A stretch of 64,000 nucleotides of DNA from Acidovorax sp. 69 (GCF_002797445.1 NZ_PGEP01000001.1:867001-931000); one strand, 5' to 3'; counted from the stretch's first letter, positions 25,762-35,315 are shown. A program made the numbers and translations. Notes: generated by a model not told the origin, from the letters alone.

Positions 25762-26217
25762 TTTAGCCCGCCGGGTCGCAAAAAACGCCTTCACGTTGCG
25801 CACATTCGCATCGCCCGTGAACAGGCGCTGCGACAGCGCCAGGTAGCCCGGCATGTCCCGTGTATGCACCACCAGCACAAAGTCGGGCCCGGGCGATACG
25901 CGCCAGCATTGCTGCACGGCGTGGTCGGCCACGGCGCGGGCTTCAAACGCGTCCAGCTGCTCGGCGCCCTGGCGGTCCAGCGACACCTCCACGATGCACG
26001 CCAACCCGTGGCCCTGGATGGCGGCCAGCCGGTCGGGTTGCAGGATGGCGACCTGGCGCTCGATCAGTCCGGCATCGTGCAGGCGCTTGACGCGTCGCAG
26101 GCAGGTGGGTGGCGAGACATGAACCTGTTCGGCCAGGGCCTGGTTGCTTTGCGCGGCGTCGGTTTGCAATAGGTTGAGCAACTGCAGGTCAATGGTGTCG
26201 AGTGATATGGATTCCAT
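25726..26217 (-). CDS. Lrp/AsnC-family transcriptional regulator
   Basis: The 163-residue protein has an N-terminal HTH (LDTIDLQLLNLLQTDAAQSN, then VSPPTCLRRVKRLHDAGLIE) and a C-terminal RAM ligand domain. ATG 26217 gives the usual start MESISLDTID; earlier in-frame starts run into the AT-rich intergenic DNA. The last eleven residues, FDTKVPVALIA, are encoded by repeat copy E. It is divergent from glmS and may act on the shared control region. Confidence 0.93.
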   Translation of the reverse strand: MESISLDTIDLQLLNLLQTDAAQSNQALAEQVHVSPPTCLRRVKRLHDAGLIERQVAILQPDRLAAIQGHGLACIVEVSLDRQGAEQLDAFEARAVADHAVQQCWRVSPGPDFVLVVHTRDMPGYLALSQRLFTGDANVRNVKAFFATRRAKFDTKVPVALIA

Positions 26218-26253
26218 ATTGACTGTCAATTTGATCGAAAATTTCATTGCTTG

Positions 26254-26296
26254 TGATTGATGAAATTTAAATTCAAATTTATACATAAATCAATCA
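26254..26296. promoter_or_regulatory. AT-rich inverted repeat between lrp and glmS
   Basis: TGATTGAT and ATCAATCA form perfect 8-bp arms around a 27-nt spacer made of AAATTT-type tracts. AT-rich, widely spaced sites suit Lrp-type octamers. Both divergent promoters probably lie here. Confidence 0.5.
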
Positions 26297-26355
26297 TTAA
26301 TTTTTTTCGTCGATGCCTACCATCGCGCCATCGCTCTCCAACCAAGGCAACCACC

Positions 26356-28305
26356 ATGTGCGGCATCGTCGGCGCAGTCTCCACGCGCAACATCGTTCCC
26401 ATCCTCGTGCAGGGCCTGCAGCGGCTCGAATACCGGGGCTATGACTCTTGTGGTGTGGCGGTGCATGCGTCCAGCCTGGACGCTACGCGCGCAGCAGGCC
26501 TGCAGCGCGCCCGCAGCACCGCCCGCGTGGCCGAGCTGCTGGAGCAAGTGGCGGCCGACCACGTTGACGGGGCCACCGGCATCGCCCACACCCGCTGGGC
26601 CACGCACGGTGCGCCGCTGGTGCACAACGCCCACCCCCACTTCAGCCACGGCACGGGCGAGGCGGGTGCCACACCCGGCCAGAACGAGGGAAGCGACCCG
26701 GTCAAGCCGGGTCGCGTAGCCCTGGTGCACAACGGCATCATCGAAAACCACGAAGAACTGCGCGCCGCCTTGCAGGCGCGCGGCTATGTGTTTGTGAGCC
26801 AGACAGACACCGAAGTCATTGCCCACTTGGTGGACAGCCTCTACAACGGCGATCTGTTTGATGCCGTGCAGGCCGCTGTGGCCCAGCTGCATGGCGCCTA
26901 CGCCATCGCCGTCATCCACAAGGACGAGCCCCACCGCGTGGTCGGTGCGCGCGCGGGCTCGCCGCTGATCCTGGGTGTGGGCAAGGATGGCTCCGAGCAC
27001 TTTCTGGCCAGCGACGCCATGGCACTGGCCGGTGTCACCGACCAGATCGTCTACCTGGAAGAAGGCGACCTGGTGGACCTGCAACTGGGTCGCTACTGGA
27101 TCGTGGGCAAGGGCGAGAGCACCCGCCAGGCACTGACTGCCGCCCAGCGCCCGGTGCGCACCGTGCTGGCCCACAGCGGAGCGGCCGAGCTGGGGCCGTA
27201 TCGCCACTACATGCAAAAGGAAATCTTCGAGCAGCCCCGCGCCATCGCCGACACGCTGGAAGGCGTGGAAGGCATCGTGCCCGAGCTGTTTGACGGCGCA
27301 GGCCAACACGGCGAGCCCGGCGCCGCCGCTTGGCGCGTCTTCAAGGACATCGACAACGTTCTCATCCTGGCCTGCGGCACCAGCTACTACAGCGGTTGCG
27401 CCGCCAAATACTGGCTCGAAGACATTGCAGGTATCCCCACCCAGGTGGAAGTGGCCAGCGAATACCGCTACCGCACCAGCGTGCCCAACCCGCGCACCCT
27501 GGTCGTCACCATCAGCCAAAGCGGCGAAACGGCCGACACCCTGGCCGCACTGCGCCACGCGCAGTCATTGGGCATGCTGCACACGCTCACCATCTGCAAC
27601 GTGGCCACCAGCGCCATGGTGCGCGAATGCAAGCTGGCCTACATCACCCGCGCGGGTGTGGAGATCGGCGTGGCCAGCACCAAGGCCTTCACCACGCAAC
27701 TGGCGGGCCTGTTTCTATTGACGCTGGCGCTGGCGCAAAGCAAGGGCCGCCTGAGTGAGGAGCAGGAGGCCGGCCACCTCAAGGCCATGCGTCACCTGCC
27801 TGTGGCCTTGCAGGCCGTGCTGGCGCTGGAGCCGCAGATCATCAGCTGGTCCGAAGATTTTGCGCGCATGGAAAACGCCCTGTTCCTGGGCCGGGGCCTG
27901 CACTACCCCATTGCGCTCGAAGGCGCCTTGAAACTCAAGGAAATCAGCTACATCCACGCCGAGGCCTACCCGGCGGGTGAACTCAAACACGGCCCCCTGG
28001 CGCTGGTCACCAGCAGCATGCCGGTGGTCACCGTGGCGCCCAACGACGCGCTGCTCGAAAAACTCAAAAGCAACATGCAGGAAGTGCGCGCCCGTGCCGG
28101 TGTGCTCTACGTGCTGGCTGACGCCGACACCCACATCGAAAGCAGCGAAGGCATCCACGTGATCCGCATGCCCGAACACTACGGCCCCTTGAGCCCGCTG
28201 CTGCATGTGGTGCCGCTGCAGTTGCTGGCGTATCACACGGCGTGTGCAAGGGGGACGGATGTTGATAAGCCCCGGAACCTCGCCAAATCGGTCACTGTGG
28301 AGTGA
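26356..28305 (+). CDS. glmS: glutamine-fructose-6-phosphate aminotransferase (isomerizing)
   Basis: The 649-residue enzyme makes glucosamine-6-phosphate. Cys2 (MCGIVGAV) is the N-terminal nucleophile, so ATG 26356 is certain. The glutaminase domain has [11 protein letters not shown]. The two SIS domains have [35 protein letters not shown] and the terminal [11 protein letters not shown]. It is about 40 residues longer than E. coli GlmS, partly through an insert near residues 98-115. A glmS ribozyme is not expected or seen in this lineage. Confidence 0.97.
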   Translation: MCGIVGAVSTRNIVPILVQGLQRLEYRGYDSCGVAVHASSLDATRAAGLQRARSTARVAELLEQVAADHVDGATGIAHTRWATHGAPLVHNAHPHFSHGTGEAGATPGQNEGSDPVKPGRVALVHNGIIENHEELRAALQARGYVFVSQTDTEVIAHLVDSLYNGDLFDAVQAAVAQLHGAYAIAVIHKDEPHRVVGARAGSPLILGVGKDGSEHFLASDAMALAGVTDQIVYLEEGDLVDLQLGRYWIVGKGESTRQALTAAQRPVRTVLAHSGAAELGPYRHYMQKEIFEQPRAIADTLEGVEGIVPELFDGAGQHGEPGAAAWRVFKDIDNVLILACGTSYYSGCAAKYWLEDIAGIPTQVEVASEYRYRTSVPNPRTLVVTISQSGETADTLAALRHAQSLGMLHTLTICNVATSAMVRECKLAYITRAGVEIGVASTKAFTTQLAGLFLLTLALAQSKGRLSEEQEAGHLKAMRHLPVALQAVLALEPQIISWSEDFARMENALFLGRGLHYPIALEGALKLKEISYIHAEAYPAGELKHGPLALVTSSMPVVTVAPNDALLEKLKSNMQEVRARAGVLYVLADADTHIESSEGIHVIRMPEHYGPLSPLLHVVPLQLLAYHTACARGTDVDKPRNLAKSVTVE

Positions 28306-28599
28306 TGGGCGAGGAGCAAATTGTGCGCAGTGATCTGACGAGGATAGTTTCGGAAAACGGCTCGGCGCAATGAGCGACGAGGGCGTCACCGGGCGTCACC
28401 GGGCGCCACAGGGGCTACGGCGAGCGCTCTGAGCCCCCTATCGACAGGCCGTATCTCATCTCTGTTCCAAAGGGTGTTTCTCTTGTCCTCGTGCGATCTC
28501 AGGAAACGCAGAAGGGCTTTGAGCGGTGCCTGATGTTGAGCGCGCCGTCAAAAGTTTGCTGGCCTCAAAAAAAAATATCCATGACTCAGGCTCCCGCGA
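28306..28599. other. gene-free stretch with a short tandem repeat
   Basis: About 290 bp after glmS without a convincing gene. A tandem duplication GGGCGTCACC occurs at about 28382..28402. No hairpin terminator was evident. It marks the change from core genes to the catabolic cluster. Confidence 0.4.
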
Positions 28600-28992
28600 T
28601 CATGTGATGCTCATCTCAAGCGGTGTGGTCTGGAACGCAATTTGCCGCCATGGGCCGCCGTCCTCTTGCGTCCATACCTGCAGCACGCGCGAGTCGATGC
28701 GCACGGTGCCGGTGCCGTTCTTGCGCACGGCTACCAGCAATTGGCGGCCGGTCATCACGGCGCAGGTGCCCAGCACCTGCACATGCAGCTCAGACCGGTC
28801 GATCACCTGGTAGTCGACATGCGTGCCGCCGGAGCGGAAATAGCTGTCGTAGTCGTCGGTCTGCCCCTTGGCATGCACATGGGTGAGGCCGGGGTGCAGG
28901 ATCTCGCGCAGGCGCGCAAAGTCGCCACGTTTCATGGCGTCGCAGCGCTGGGCTTCGAGGTCCAGCAGCAGGGATTCGGTGTGGGTGGTCAT
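28600..28992 (-). CDS. NTF2-like / SnoaL-fold protein (DUF4440-like)
   Basis: The 130-residue protein fits the NTF2-like cone fold: N-terminal helices (LLDLEAQRCDAMKRGDFARL), REILHPGLTHVHAKGQTDDY, and a beta-sheet ending VRIDSRVLQVWTQED. Such small proteins are ketosteroid-isomerase-like enzymes or accessory binding proteins. No specific activity can be read. It is the last gene of a minus-strand unit below a Bug protein and the FAD monooxygenase. Confidence 0.75.
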   Translation of the reverse strand: MTTHTESLLLDLEAQRCDAMKRGDFARLREILHPGLTHVHAKGQTDDYDSYFRSGGTHVDYQVIDRSELHVQVLGTCAVMTGRQLLVAVRKNGTGTVRIDSRVLQVWTQEDGGPWRQIAFQTTPLEMSIT

Positions 28993-29030
28993 GGGGTGTG
29001 GAGTGAAGCAGGGTAAAAACAGATGTGCGC

Positions 29031-30014
29031 TCAGTCGAGCTGGATGCCGGTGCTGGCCACCAGGCCGCGCCAGCGGTCCTGGTCCTGCTGCACCAGCCGC
29101 GCCAGCGCAGCGCCATCCTCGTAGCGGGGCACCACCTCCAGCCGTTTGGCGGCGGCGAGCATCTCGGGTGACGCCATGGCGCGGCGCACCTCGCTGCCCA
29201 GGCGGGTGGTGGTGGCGGCCGCTACCTTGGCGGATGCGAACAGCCCATACCACTCCACGAGCTGAAGGTTGGGGTGGCCTGCCTCGGCGAAGGTGGGTAC
29301 GTCGGGCAAGCTGGCCAGCCGCTGCGGGCTGGTCACGGCCAGGATGCGGATGCGTCCCGCGCGGTGGTACTCCAGCATGGTGGGCAGTGGGTTGAAGGTG
29401 CAGGCCACCTGGCCGCCCATCAGGTCCTGCAGCCCGGGCACCACGCCGCGGTAGGGCACATGGACCAGGGGCGCGCCCAGCTCACGGCCCATCATGGTGC
29501 CCAGAAAGTGCGGGCCGCTGCCGGGGCCGGGTGTGGCGTAGGTCGTGGCCGAGGGGTTGGCCCTGGCCCAGGCCATGAAGGCGGCCACGCTGGTGTGGGG
29601 CGACGTGCCGTTCACGGCCAGCGCAAAGGAGTGGTCGCACACGCAGGCCACGGGCACGAAGTCGCGCTGCGTGTCGTACATCGGCTTCTTGTACAACTGG
29701 GGCACCAGCGTCATCACCGATGAGGGCGTCAGCAGCAGGCTGCCACCGTCGGGTATCGCCAGGCGCACGGCATCGGCGGCCAACTGACCGGATGCACCGG
29801 TCTTGTTCTCCACCACGTAGCTGGCGCTGGCGTCGGCCAGTTGCTGTGCCAGCGCGCGGCCCAGGCTGTCCGCCGTGCCCCCGGCAGGGAAGCCCACGAA
29901 GAGCTTGCGCATGCCGGCTGGGGCCTGTGGCCATGCCGGGCGGGCGATGGTGGCGGCGGCCATGGCTGCGGTGGCGGCCAGAAGGCCGCGCCGGGAATTG
30001 AGTGGGATCGGCAT
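29031..30014 (-). CDS. Bug/TctC-family tripartite tricarboxylate transporter solute-binding protein
   Basis: The 327-residue protein has a Tat-like signal (NSRRGLLAATAAMAAATIARP) and a TctC fold with FPAGGTADSLGRALAQQL. Further family segments are VENKTGASGQLAADAV, HVPYRGVVPGLQDLMGGQVA and AVTSPQRLASLPDVPTFAE. It should bind a carboxylate in the periplasm. No TctA/TctB membrane partner is in the window. Its position beside the monooxygenase suggests it captures the cluster's substrate. Confidence 0.93.
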   Translation of the reverse strand: MPIPLNSRRGLLAATAAMAAATIARPAWPQAPAGMRKLFVGFPAGGTADSLGRALAQQLADASASYVVENKTGASGQLAADAVRLAIPDGGSLLLTPSSVMTLVPQLYKKPMYDTQRDFVPVACVCDHSFALAVNGTSPHTSVAAFMAWARANPSATTYATPGPGSGPHFLGTMMGRELGAPLVHVPYRGVVPGLQDLMGGQVACTFNPLPTMLEYHRAGRIRILAVTSPQRLASLPDVPTFAEAGHPNLQLVEWYGLFASAKVAAATTTRLGSEVRRAMASPEMLAAAKRLEVVPRYEDGAALARLVQQDQDRWRGLVASTGIQLD

Positions 30015-30103
30015 GCTGGAGTCTCCGTTGTGTGAGGGGGACACGCTGGCGCCTGGTGGCACGCCGTGTGCGACGCCACCAGTCGTTGCGGGGTGTGAAC
30101 ACG

Positions 30104-31702
30104 TCAGTGCAGTGTGGCGGGCTGCCCTGCCAGGTGCTCGCAGGTGCGCTGCAGCAGGTCGGTGGTCTGCGCCGCCCCCTGCGCAACGCCGTAGACGATG
30201 TGGTCGGGTCGCACCAGGGCTGCGCTGCATCCGTGCTGGCCGAACCAGCGCGCAAGGATGCCGTCGGCCTCATGCAATGCCTGCACGCCGGCCACCGCGC
30301 GCGCGGTGGTGTCGATGCACGCCACCTGCGCCTGCAAGCGCTGCAGCGCGTCGATCCATTGCACCAACTGTTCTGCCGAGGGCGCATCGCGCAGGACCAG
30401 TACGAAACCGTGCCCCAGCAGGTCGTCCATCATTAGTTCATGGCCTGCCGTGCCGGATTGACAGACCGGCTGCGGGAACGGTGTTCCCATCGGTGCTTCA
30501 TCGCGGTCGATGAGGCCATGGTGCACCCCGGGCAACAGGCTTTGGCGCAGCTGCATCCGCACCTGGTGGCCCTGCTGGGCGCGCAGGTGCTCGTCGCGCT
30601 CGCGGGCACGGGCCGGGTCGCGCTCGCAGATGATCTGCCCCAGGCGCTTGACGGTGGCGGTGATCGCCTCCACCTGCGGGCCGCGCTCGGTGCCGTAGCT
30701 GTCCAGCAATTCCTCACCCGCATGGCCCTTGAGCACCCAGTCGAGCTTCCACGCCAGGTTGGCGGCATCGCGCAGGCCCTGGCACATGCCCTGGGCCAGA
30801 AAGGGCGGCATCTGGTGGGCGCTGTCGCCCGCCAGCAGCACCGGGCCCTGGCGCCACTGCTCCAGCACCACGGCGTGGAAGCGGTAGGTGGCGGCGCGCC
30901 AGATGGTGGCCTCCCCGGGGGCAATCCATGGCTCCAGCAGTTGCCAGATGGCGTCGGGCGGCATCTCGCGCTGCTCGGCCTCGTGCGGCAGCAGCAAAAA
31001 CTCCCAGCGCCGGTGCGTGCCCGGCCCGACGACATAGGTGCAGGGCCGTGCCGGGTTGCAGTACTGGATGTTGGTGTCGGGCAGCCGGGCCAGCACGGAT
31101 TCGTTCACATGCATGTCCACCACGATCCAGGGTTCGTCGAAGTCCAGGCTCTTGAGGCGCAGGCCCAGGCGCTTGCGGGCAGGGCTGGTGCCGCCGTCGC
31201 AGGCCACCACATAGCGCGCATGCACTTCGCGCGGACTGCCGCCGGCTGCCTGCACCGTGAGCGCCGCGCCGCCATGCGCCTCCTGGACATCGGTGACCTC
31301 GTGGCCCAGATGCACCTGCACGTTGGGCAGTGCGCCCACTGCCGCACGCAGAGCGGTCTCCAGCGCCGGCTGGTTGAAGGTATACGACGGTGCCCAGGCC
31401 AGCGGGTAGGGCGCAGGCCCCATGTCGAAATGCTGGATGGGCTGGCCGTCTGCGCCCCGGTAGATGGTGGGGCGGTAGGGCGTGATGTGCGCCGCCAGCG
31501 CGCCGGCAATGCCGATCTGCTGGAAGGTGCGCATGGCCTCATGGTCCAGCGCGAAGGCGCGGGGCAGGGGGTAGATCTGCTCGGACTTGTCAAAGACCGC
31601 CACGCGGCACCCGCGCTGCCCCAGCAGGGCGGCCAGGGATGCGCCCACGGGCCCGAAGCCGATGATGGCGACGTCTACAGAAGAGGGGGTGTGTCTGGTC
31701 AT
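30104..31702 (-). CDS. FAD-dependent aromatic monooxygenase (MhpA-like)
   Basis: The 532-residue class A flavoprotein hydroxylase has the dinucleotide motif VAIIGFGPVGASLAALLG and the DG motif VVACDGGTSPARKRLG. The GD motif is LLAGDSAHQMPPFLAQGMCQ. A C-terminal thioredoxin-like domain brings it to MhpA size. MhpA hydroxylates 3-(3-hydroxyphenyl)propionate; the substrate here is unknown. It is divergent from an MDR gene across a control region with strong palindromes. Confidence 0.92.
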   Translation of the reverse strand: MTRHTPSSVDVAIIGFGPVGASLAALLGQRGCRVAVFDKSEQIYPLPRAFALDHEAMRTFQQIGIAGALAAHITPYRPTIYRGADGQPIQHFDMGPAPYPLAWAPSYTFNQPALETALRAAVGALPNVQVHLGHEVTDVQEAHGGAALTVQAAGGSPREVHARYVVACDGGTSPARKRLGLRLKSLDFDEPWIVVDMHVNESVLARLPDTNIQYCNPARPCTYVVGPGTHRRWEFLLLPHEAEQREMPPDAIWQLLEPWIAPGEATIWRAATYRFHAVVLEQWRQGPVLLAGDSAHQMPPFLAQGMCQGLRDAANLAWKLDWVLKGHAGEELLDSYGTERGPQVEAITATVKRLGQIICERDPARARERDEHLRAQQGHQVRMQLRQSLLPGVHHGLIDRDEAPMGTPFPQPVCQSGTAGHELMMDDLLGHGFVLVLRDAPSAEQLVQWIDALQRLQAQVACIDTTARAVAGVQALHEADGILARWFGQHGCSAALVRPDHIVYGVAQGAAQTTDLLQRTCEHLAGQPATLH

Positions 31703-31710
31703 GGTGTTTT

Positions 31711-31757
31711 TAATGCAATAAATGTGAATTGTGCATAAAAAAATAAAATGTGCATTA
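31711..31757. promoter_or_regulatory. GntR-type operator region, site 1
   Basis: TAATGCA (31711..31717) and TGCATTA (31751..31757) are inverted. TTGTGCATAAAA and AAAATGTGCATTA lie between them. The TGTGCAT/TGCATAAA words recur at the other control points of this cluster. It lies just before the monooxygenase start, on the divergent promoter. Confidence 0.65.
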
Positions 31758-31796
31758 GGGGTTGATCCCGATGCCGGCGTCCGTGCTTCGATCAAA

Positions 31797-31824
31797 AAAT
31801 GCACAAAATTTTATTTGTGCATTT
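31797..31824. promoter_or_regulatory. GntR-type operator, site 2 (perfect palindrome)
   Basis: AAATGCACAAA and TTTGTGCATTT are perfect 11-bp arms with a 6-bp spacer, 15 bp before the MDR gene start. It is the clearest operator of the cluster. Confidence 0.75.
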
Positions 31825-31838
31825 AACAAGGAGACGAC

Positions 31839-32948
31839 ATGTCGATGATGAAAGCGGCCCGCCTGCACCAGGTCGGCGCCCCCATGGCGATCGAGCAATT
31901 GCCCATCCCCCAGCCAGCGGCCAACGACGTGCAGGTGCGTGTCAGGGCCTGCGGCATCGTGCCCAACCTGGGCAACATATTGGCCAACTGGACCACCTGG
32001 TTTCCCGAGCTGCCGCTGCCCCCGCTGCCGGCCGTGTTCGGGCTGGATCCCGCGGGAGAAGTGACGGCAGTAGGCTCCCACGTGCATGCCTGGAAGCCGG
32101 GCGACCGCGTGTACGTGAACCCCAGTCTGTACTGCGGCGGCTGCCGCGCCTGCCGCAACGGCGACCTGATCAACTGCACGCACTATGCGTTCAGCGGCTA
32201 CTTCGGTTTCTCGCAGAACTCGCTCAAGCTCTATGAGAACTACCCCAACGGCGGGCTGGCCGAGTACATGATCGCCCCGCAATACGCGCTGGTGAAGCTG
32301 CCTGACAACGTAGGCTTCAACGAGGCGGCGCGCTTCGGCTACCTGGGCACCATGTACTCTGCCATGCGCAAGGCAGGCGTGGGGCCGGGCAAGAGCGTGC
32401 TCATCAACGGCATCAGCGGCACGCTGGGCATCGGCGGCGCACTGTTCGGGCTGGCCATGGGGGCCACTCGCATCCTGGGCACTGGCCGCAACCAGGAACT
32501 GCTGGACCGCGTCAAGGCGCTCGCGCCCGGCCGCATCGAGGTGTTCTCTAATGCCGATGGCGGCGCCATCGATACCTGGGTGAAGTCGCGCACCGAGGGC
32601 CTGGGGGTCGATGCCTTCTTCGACGCGCTGGGCCCCGGCGCCTCGCACGATGCGCTGCAGCAGGGTGTGCGCGCCCTCAAGCGCGGCGGGCGGGCCTACA
32701 ACATTGGCGCCATTGCTGGCATGGTGGGCATGGACCTGCACACCATGATGGACGAGCAGCAATCCATCGAAGGCTCGGCCTGGTTCACCGCAGGCGAGGG
32801 CCAGGACATTGCGGACATGGCCGAGGCGGGAACGCTCGACCTGTCGGTCTTCGAGCATGTGTGCTATCCGCTGGACCGTATCAACGAGGCGATCTCGGGC
32901 ATTGCGGGGCGCAATGGCGGGTTCAGTAATTTCGTCATCAACCCCTGA
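31839..32948 (+). CDS. MDR-family alcohol dehydrogenase, atypical zinc site
   Basis: The 369-residue protein has the structural zinc ligands Cys99, Cys102, Cys105 and Cys113 (YCGGCRACRNGDLINC). Its Rossmann motif is NGISGTLGIGGALFGLAMGA. The usual catalytic GHE is GLD at residues 68-70, and the later catalytic cysteine position reads FGYLG. Cys38 remains. It may therefore not be a classical zinc alcohol dehydrogenase. An AAGGAG site precedes the start. It is followed closely by the cupin gene. Confidence 0.85.
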   Translation: MSMMKAARLHQVGAPMAIEQLPIPQPAANDVQVRVRACGIVPNLGNILANWTTWFPELPLPPLPAVFGLDPAGEVTAVGSHVHAWKPGDRVYVNPSLYCGGCRACRNGDLINCTHYAFSGYFGFSQNSLKLYENYPNGGLAEYMIAPQYALVKLPDNVGFNEAARFGYLGTMYSAMRKAGVGPGKSVLINGISGTLGIGGALFGLAMGATRILGTGRNQELLDRVKALAPGRIEVFSNADGGAIDTWVKSRTEGLGVDAFFDALGPGASHDALQQGVRALKRGGRAYNIGAIAGMVGMDLHTMMDEQQSIEGSAWFTAGEGQDIADMAEAGTLDLSVFEHVCYPLDRINEAISGIAGRNGGFSNFVINP

Positions 32949-32960
32949 GAGGTGTCCACC

Positions 32961-33503
32961 ATGCAAATCAGGCGAATCGTCGCGGGGGTCGGTGCCAACG
33001 GCCGCTCGCAGGTGTTCACGGACGGCGTGGCGCCGCGTGCCGTGGAGTTCGAGAGCGCACAGGGCTTTGCCGCTGCCCTGCTGTGGGCCACCTCGGCCGG
33101 CGAGGTGCTGGGCCAGGGGGCTGTGGCCGACCGCACGGGGCAGACCGGTTTCGTGCCTGCAGCGGGCGAGACGCTGCTGATGTTCGTCACCTTCCCGCCG
33201 GACGCGGTGATGATGCGCGCGGATTTCGACGGTGCGGCCTTTGGTGCGGAGTTTGCGCAGAAGGTGCCGGGTCTGGCCGAGCGATTCGAGCAGGACCACC
33301 CGGGCATGCACACCACCGAGAGCATCGACTACGACGTGGTGCTGGAGGGCGAGATCATGCTGGAGCTGGACGACGGCGCTCAGGTGCTGCTGCGCCGGCA
33401 CGACGTGGCGGTGCAGCACGGCAACCGGCACGCCTGGCGCAACCACACCGACCAGCCCGCCACCATGCTGTTCGTGCTGATGGGGGCGCGGCGGGCAGGT
33501 TGA
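32961..33503 (+). CDS. cupin-domain protein
   Basis: The 180-residue protein has a C-terminal cupin at about residues 100-175: HTTESIDYDVVLEGEIMLEL, then RHDVAVQHGNRHAWRNHTDQ. The N-terminal half contains a second, weaker beta domain. I chose ATG 32961 because AGAGGTG is placed correctly for it. It begins 12 bp after the dehydrogenase stop, so the two are an operon. A metal-dependent activity is possible, but no substrate can be named. Confidence 0.85.
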   Translation: MQIRRIVAGVGANGRSQVFTDGVAPRAVEFESAQGFAAALLWATSAGEVLGQGAVADRTGQTGFVPAAGETLLMFVTFPPDAVMMRADFDGAAFGAEFAQKVPGLAERFEQDHPGMHTTESIDYDVVLEGEIMLELDDGAQVLLRRHDVAVQHGNRHAWRNHTDQPATMLFVLMGARRAG

Positions 33504-33546
33504 TTGCCATGACGGGGCTTGCAGGGGCGGCAGGCCCCTGCGTGCA

Positions 33547-34134
33547 TCACGCCTGCTGGCGCGCGGCCTGGAGCCAGCGGATCTCGCTGAGCAGGTCCAC
33601 CAGGCCGGCCTGGATGAAGCCCAGGGTCGGCTCGTCCACCAGGAGGCCGTCCTGGATGCGGCTGGCCACGCCTGCGATGGCGATATGCTGGCGAACCAGC
33701 GGCCGGGCCAGCGTGGCGGCCAGGGCATCGCGGATCTGGGCCTGCGCGCGCACGCCGCCGGCCGTGCCGGGCGATGCGGTCATGACCAGCACCGGCTTGC
33801 CCTTGAGCGGCGAGGCGAAGCCCGGGCGCGATGCCCAGTCGATGGCGTTCTTGAGCACGCCGGGGATGCCGTAGTTGTACTCGGGCGAGCAGATCACCAG
33901 GCCGTCCGCAGCCGCGATGTCAGCCTTGAGCTGCGCGACCGCGGCCGGCGGGCTGTCGCCATCGAGGTCGGCGTTGTACATGGGCACGTCGTCCAGCGGA
34001 AACAACTCCAGCGTGGCTGTGGGTGGCAGCAGCGGTGTGAGGCTGCGCAGCACGGCCGTGCAGTGCGATGCGCGGCGGATGCTGCCCGATATGGCAACGA
34101 GGCGGGTGGGGGCGGCGTTCGGGTTGGCGGTCAC
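33547..34134 (-). CDS. NAD(P)H-dependent FMN reductase
   Basis: The 195-residue flavodoxin-like protein has the FMN phosphate loop AISGSIRRASHCTAVLR and the family signature ICSPEYNYGIPGVLKNAIDW. It reduces free FMN or quinones with NAD(P)H. It could protect against quinones from ring hydroxylation or supply reduced flavin. It is divergent from the GntR gene over the 34166 palindrome. Confidence 0.93.
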   Translation of the reverse strand: MTANPNAAPTRLVAISGSIRRASHCTAVLRSLTPLLPPTATLELFPLDDVPMYNADLDGDSPPAAVAQLKADIAAADGLVICSPEYNYGIPGVLKNAIDWASRPGFASPLKGKPVLVMTASPGTAGGVRAQAQIRDALAATLARPLVRQHIAIAGVASRIQDGLLVDEPTLGFIQAGLVDLLSEIRWLQAARQQA

Positions 34135-34165
34135 TGGGGTTTGCTCCTTCTTTCAATTGTTTTAG

Positions 34166-34177
34166 TTTATGCATAAA
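34166..34177. promoter_or_regulatory. GntR operator at its own start
   Basis: TTTATGCATAAA is a perfect 12-bp palindrome that overlaps the first ATG of the GntR gene (34169). It lies between divergent gntR and FMN reductase genes, which suggests autorepression. Confidence 0.7.
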
Positions 34178-34885
34178 ATTCAAAACATGTACAAAAAAGA
34201 AACGCCCACGCGCACACCGCCCCTGGTTGACCAGGCGTTTGCACAACTGCGCCACGATGTGCTCAGCGGTACCTATGGTGCCGGTGCCAAGCTCAAGCTC
34301 GACGAGCTGCAGACGGCGTATGGCTTTTCCAGCAGCCCGCTGCGCGAGGCCCTGAGCCGCCTGGCCCAGGAGGGCCTGATCCGGGCCGACGAGCGGCGCG
34401 GCTTTCGGGTGGCCGCCATTTCGGAGGAAGACCTGGCCGACATCACCCGCATGCGCGTGATGCTGGACGTGCAGGCGCTGCGCGAATCCATCGCCCATGG
34501 CGATGATGCGTGGGAGGCCTCTGTGGTGGGTGCCTACCACCGGCTTGAAAAAATGGAGGGCCGCCTGGGCGATGGGCCGGTCATCCTGGACAACGATTGG
34601 ACCGAACTGCACACCGCCTTCCATACCGCGCTGATCTCCGCCAGCCCGTCGGAGCGCCTGCGCACCTGGAGCGCCAGCCTGTTCGACCAGGCCGAGCGCT
34701 ACCGCCGCTACTCGGCCCGCTTTCGCAAGACCTCGCGGCGCAAGTCGAACGAGCACCGCAAGCTCATGGACGCCACGCTGCGCCGCGATGCGGACACCGC
34801 CTGCGCGCTGCTTGAAGAGCACATCCTGAGCACCCAGCGCAATGTGATGGCGGTGCTGGCCCAGGTCGAGCAGCAGGAGGGCTGA
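34169..34885 (+). CDS. GntR-family regulator, FCD (FadR) subfamily
   Basis: The 238-residue protein has a GntR wHTH at about residues 15-75 (LRHDVLSGTYGAGAKLKLDE, then SSSPLREALSRLAQEGLIRA). A helical FCD effector domain follows, with metal-ligand-like residues in TELHTAFHTALISA and NEHRKLMDATL. The start is uncertain: ATG 34169 lies inside the operator palindrome, and ATG 34187 would drop six residues. Neither has a clear ribosome-binding site. It is the evident local regulator of the 28.6-39.4 kb cluster. Confidence 0.93.
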   Translation: MHKIQNMYKKETPTRTPPLVDQAFAQLRHDVLSGTYGAGAKLKLDELQTAYGFSSSPLREALSRLAQEGLIRADERRGFRVAAISEEDLADITRMRVMLDVQALRESIAHGDDAWEASVVGAYHRLEKMEGRLGDGPVILDNDWTELHTAFHTALISASPSERLRTWSASLFDQAERYRRYSARFRKTSRRKSNEHRKLMDATLRRDADTACALLEEHILSTQRNVMAVLAQVEQQEG

Positions 34886-35315
34886 ACCTGCAGCCAGGGC
34901 TGAAAGGCTCCTGGCTGTCCCAGCATCCAACTGACCGGTAGCGGGCTGCACGCACCGCCTACATGCTGGCGGCCATCGCGGCCCCGCGCATCCCTTTCAG
35001 CCTTTCTCTTCGCGCACCCCCAGCGCATCTGCACCCACGCAGCCCAGGCGAAACACCGCTGCGGGCTTTCCCCTGCCTGCCTGGCGCACGCGGGGTCGGG
35101 TGCCGGCCACCAGTAACTTCCCCCCTGTTGATTACTTGAGGCGCCGCCGCTGGCAGGCTCTTTCGTGCCTCTTCAGTTTTGTGCTTGGTGTAAACCACTA
35201 TGCATTTACAATGTTTTATGCATAAAAATAACTTCATGCACCAATTCGTGCGGCTGGAAAAAGTCACTCCGGGTCGCCGTTCTTTCCACCTCTCCCATCC
35301 CTTTGAAGGAAACCC
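34886..35315. other. intergenic region upstream of the FAH operon
   Basis: About 430 bp with no convincing gene. The last 120 bp carry GntR-type sites (35199..35227). The first 300 bp are GC-rich and featureless to me. Confidence 0.4.
35199..35227. promoter_or_regulatory. GntR operator of the FAH operon
   Basis: TTTTATGCATAAAA (35214..35227) is a perfect 14-bp palindrome, preceded by a TATGCATTTA half-copy at 35199. It has the same core as 34166 and lies 89 bp before the FAH-family gene. Confidence 0.72.

Noticed and set aside
28382..28405. GGGCGTCACC tandem repeat as a CRISPR seed
   Set aside because: Only two adjacent units with no spacers and no cas genes.
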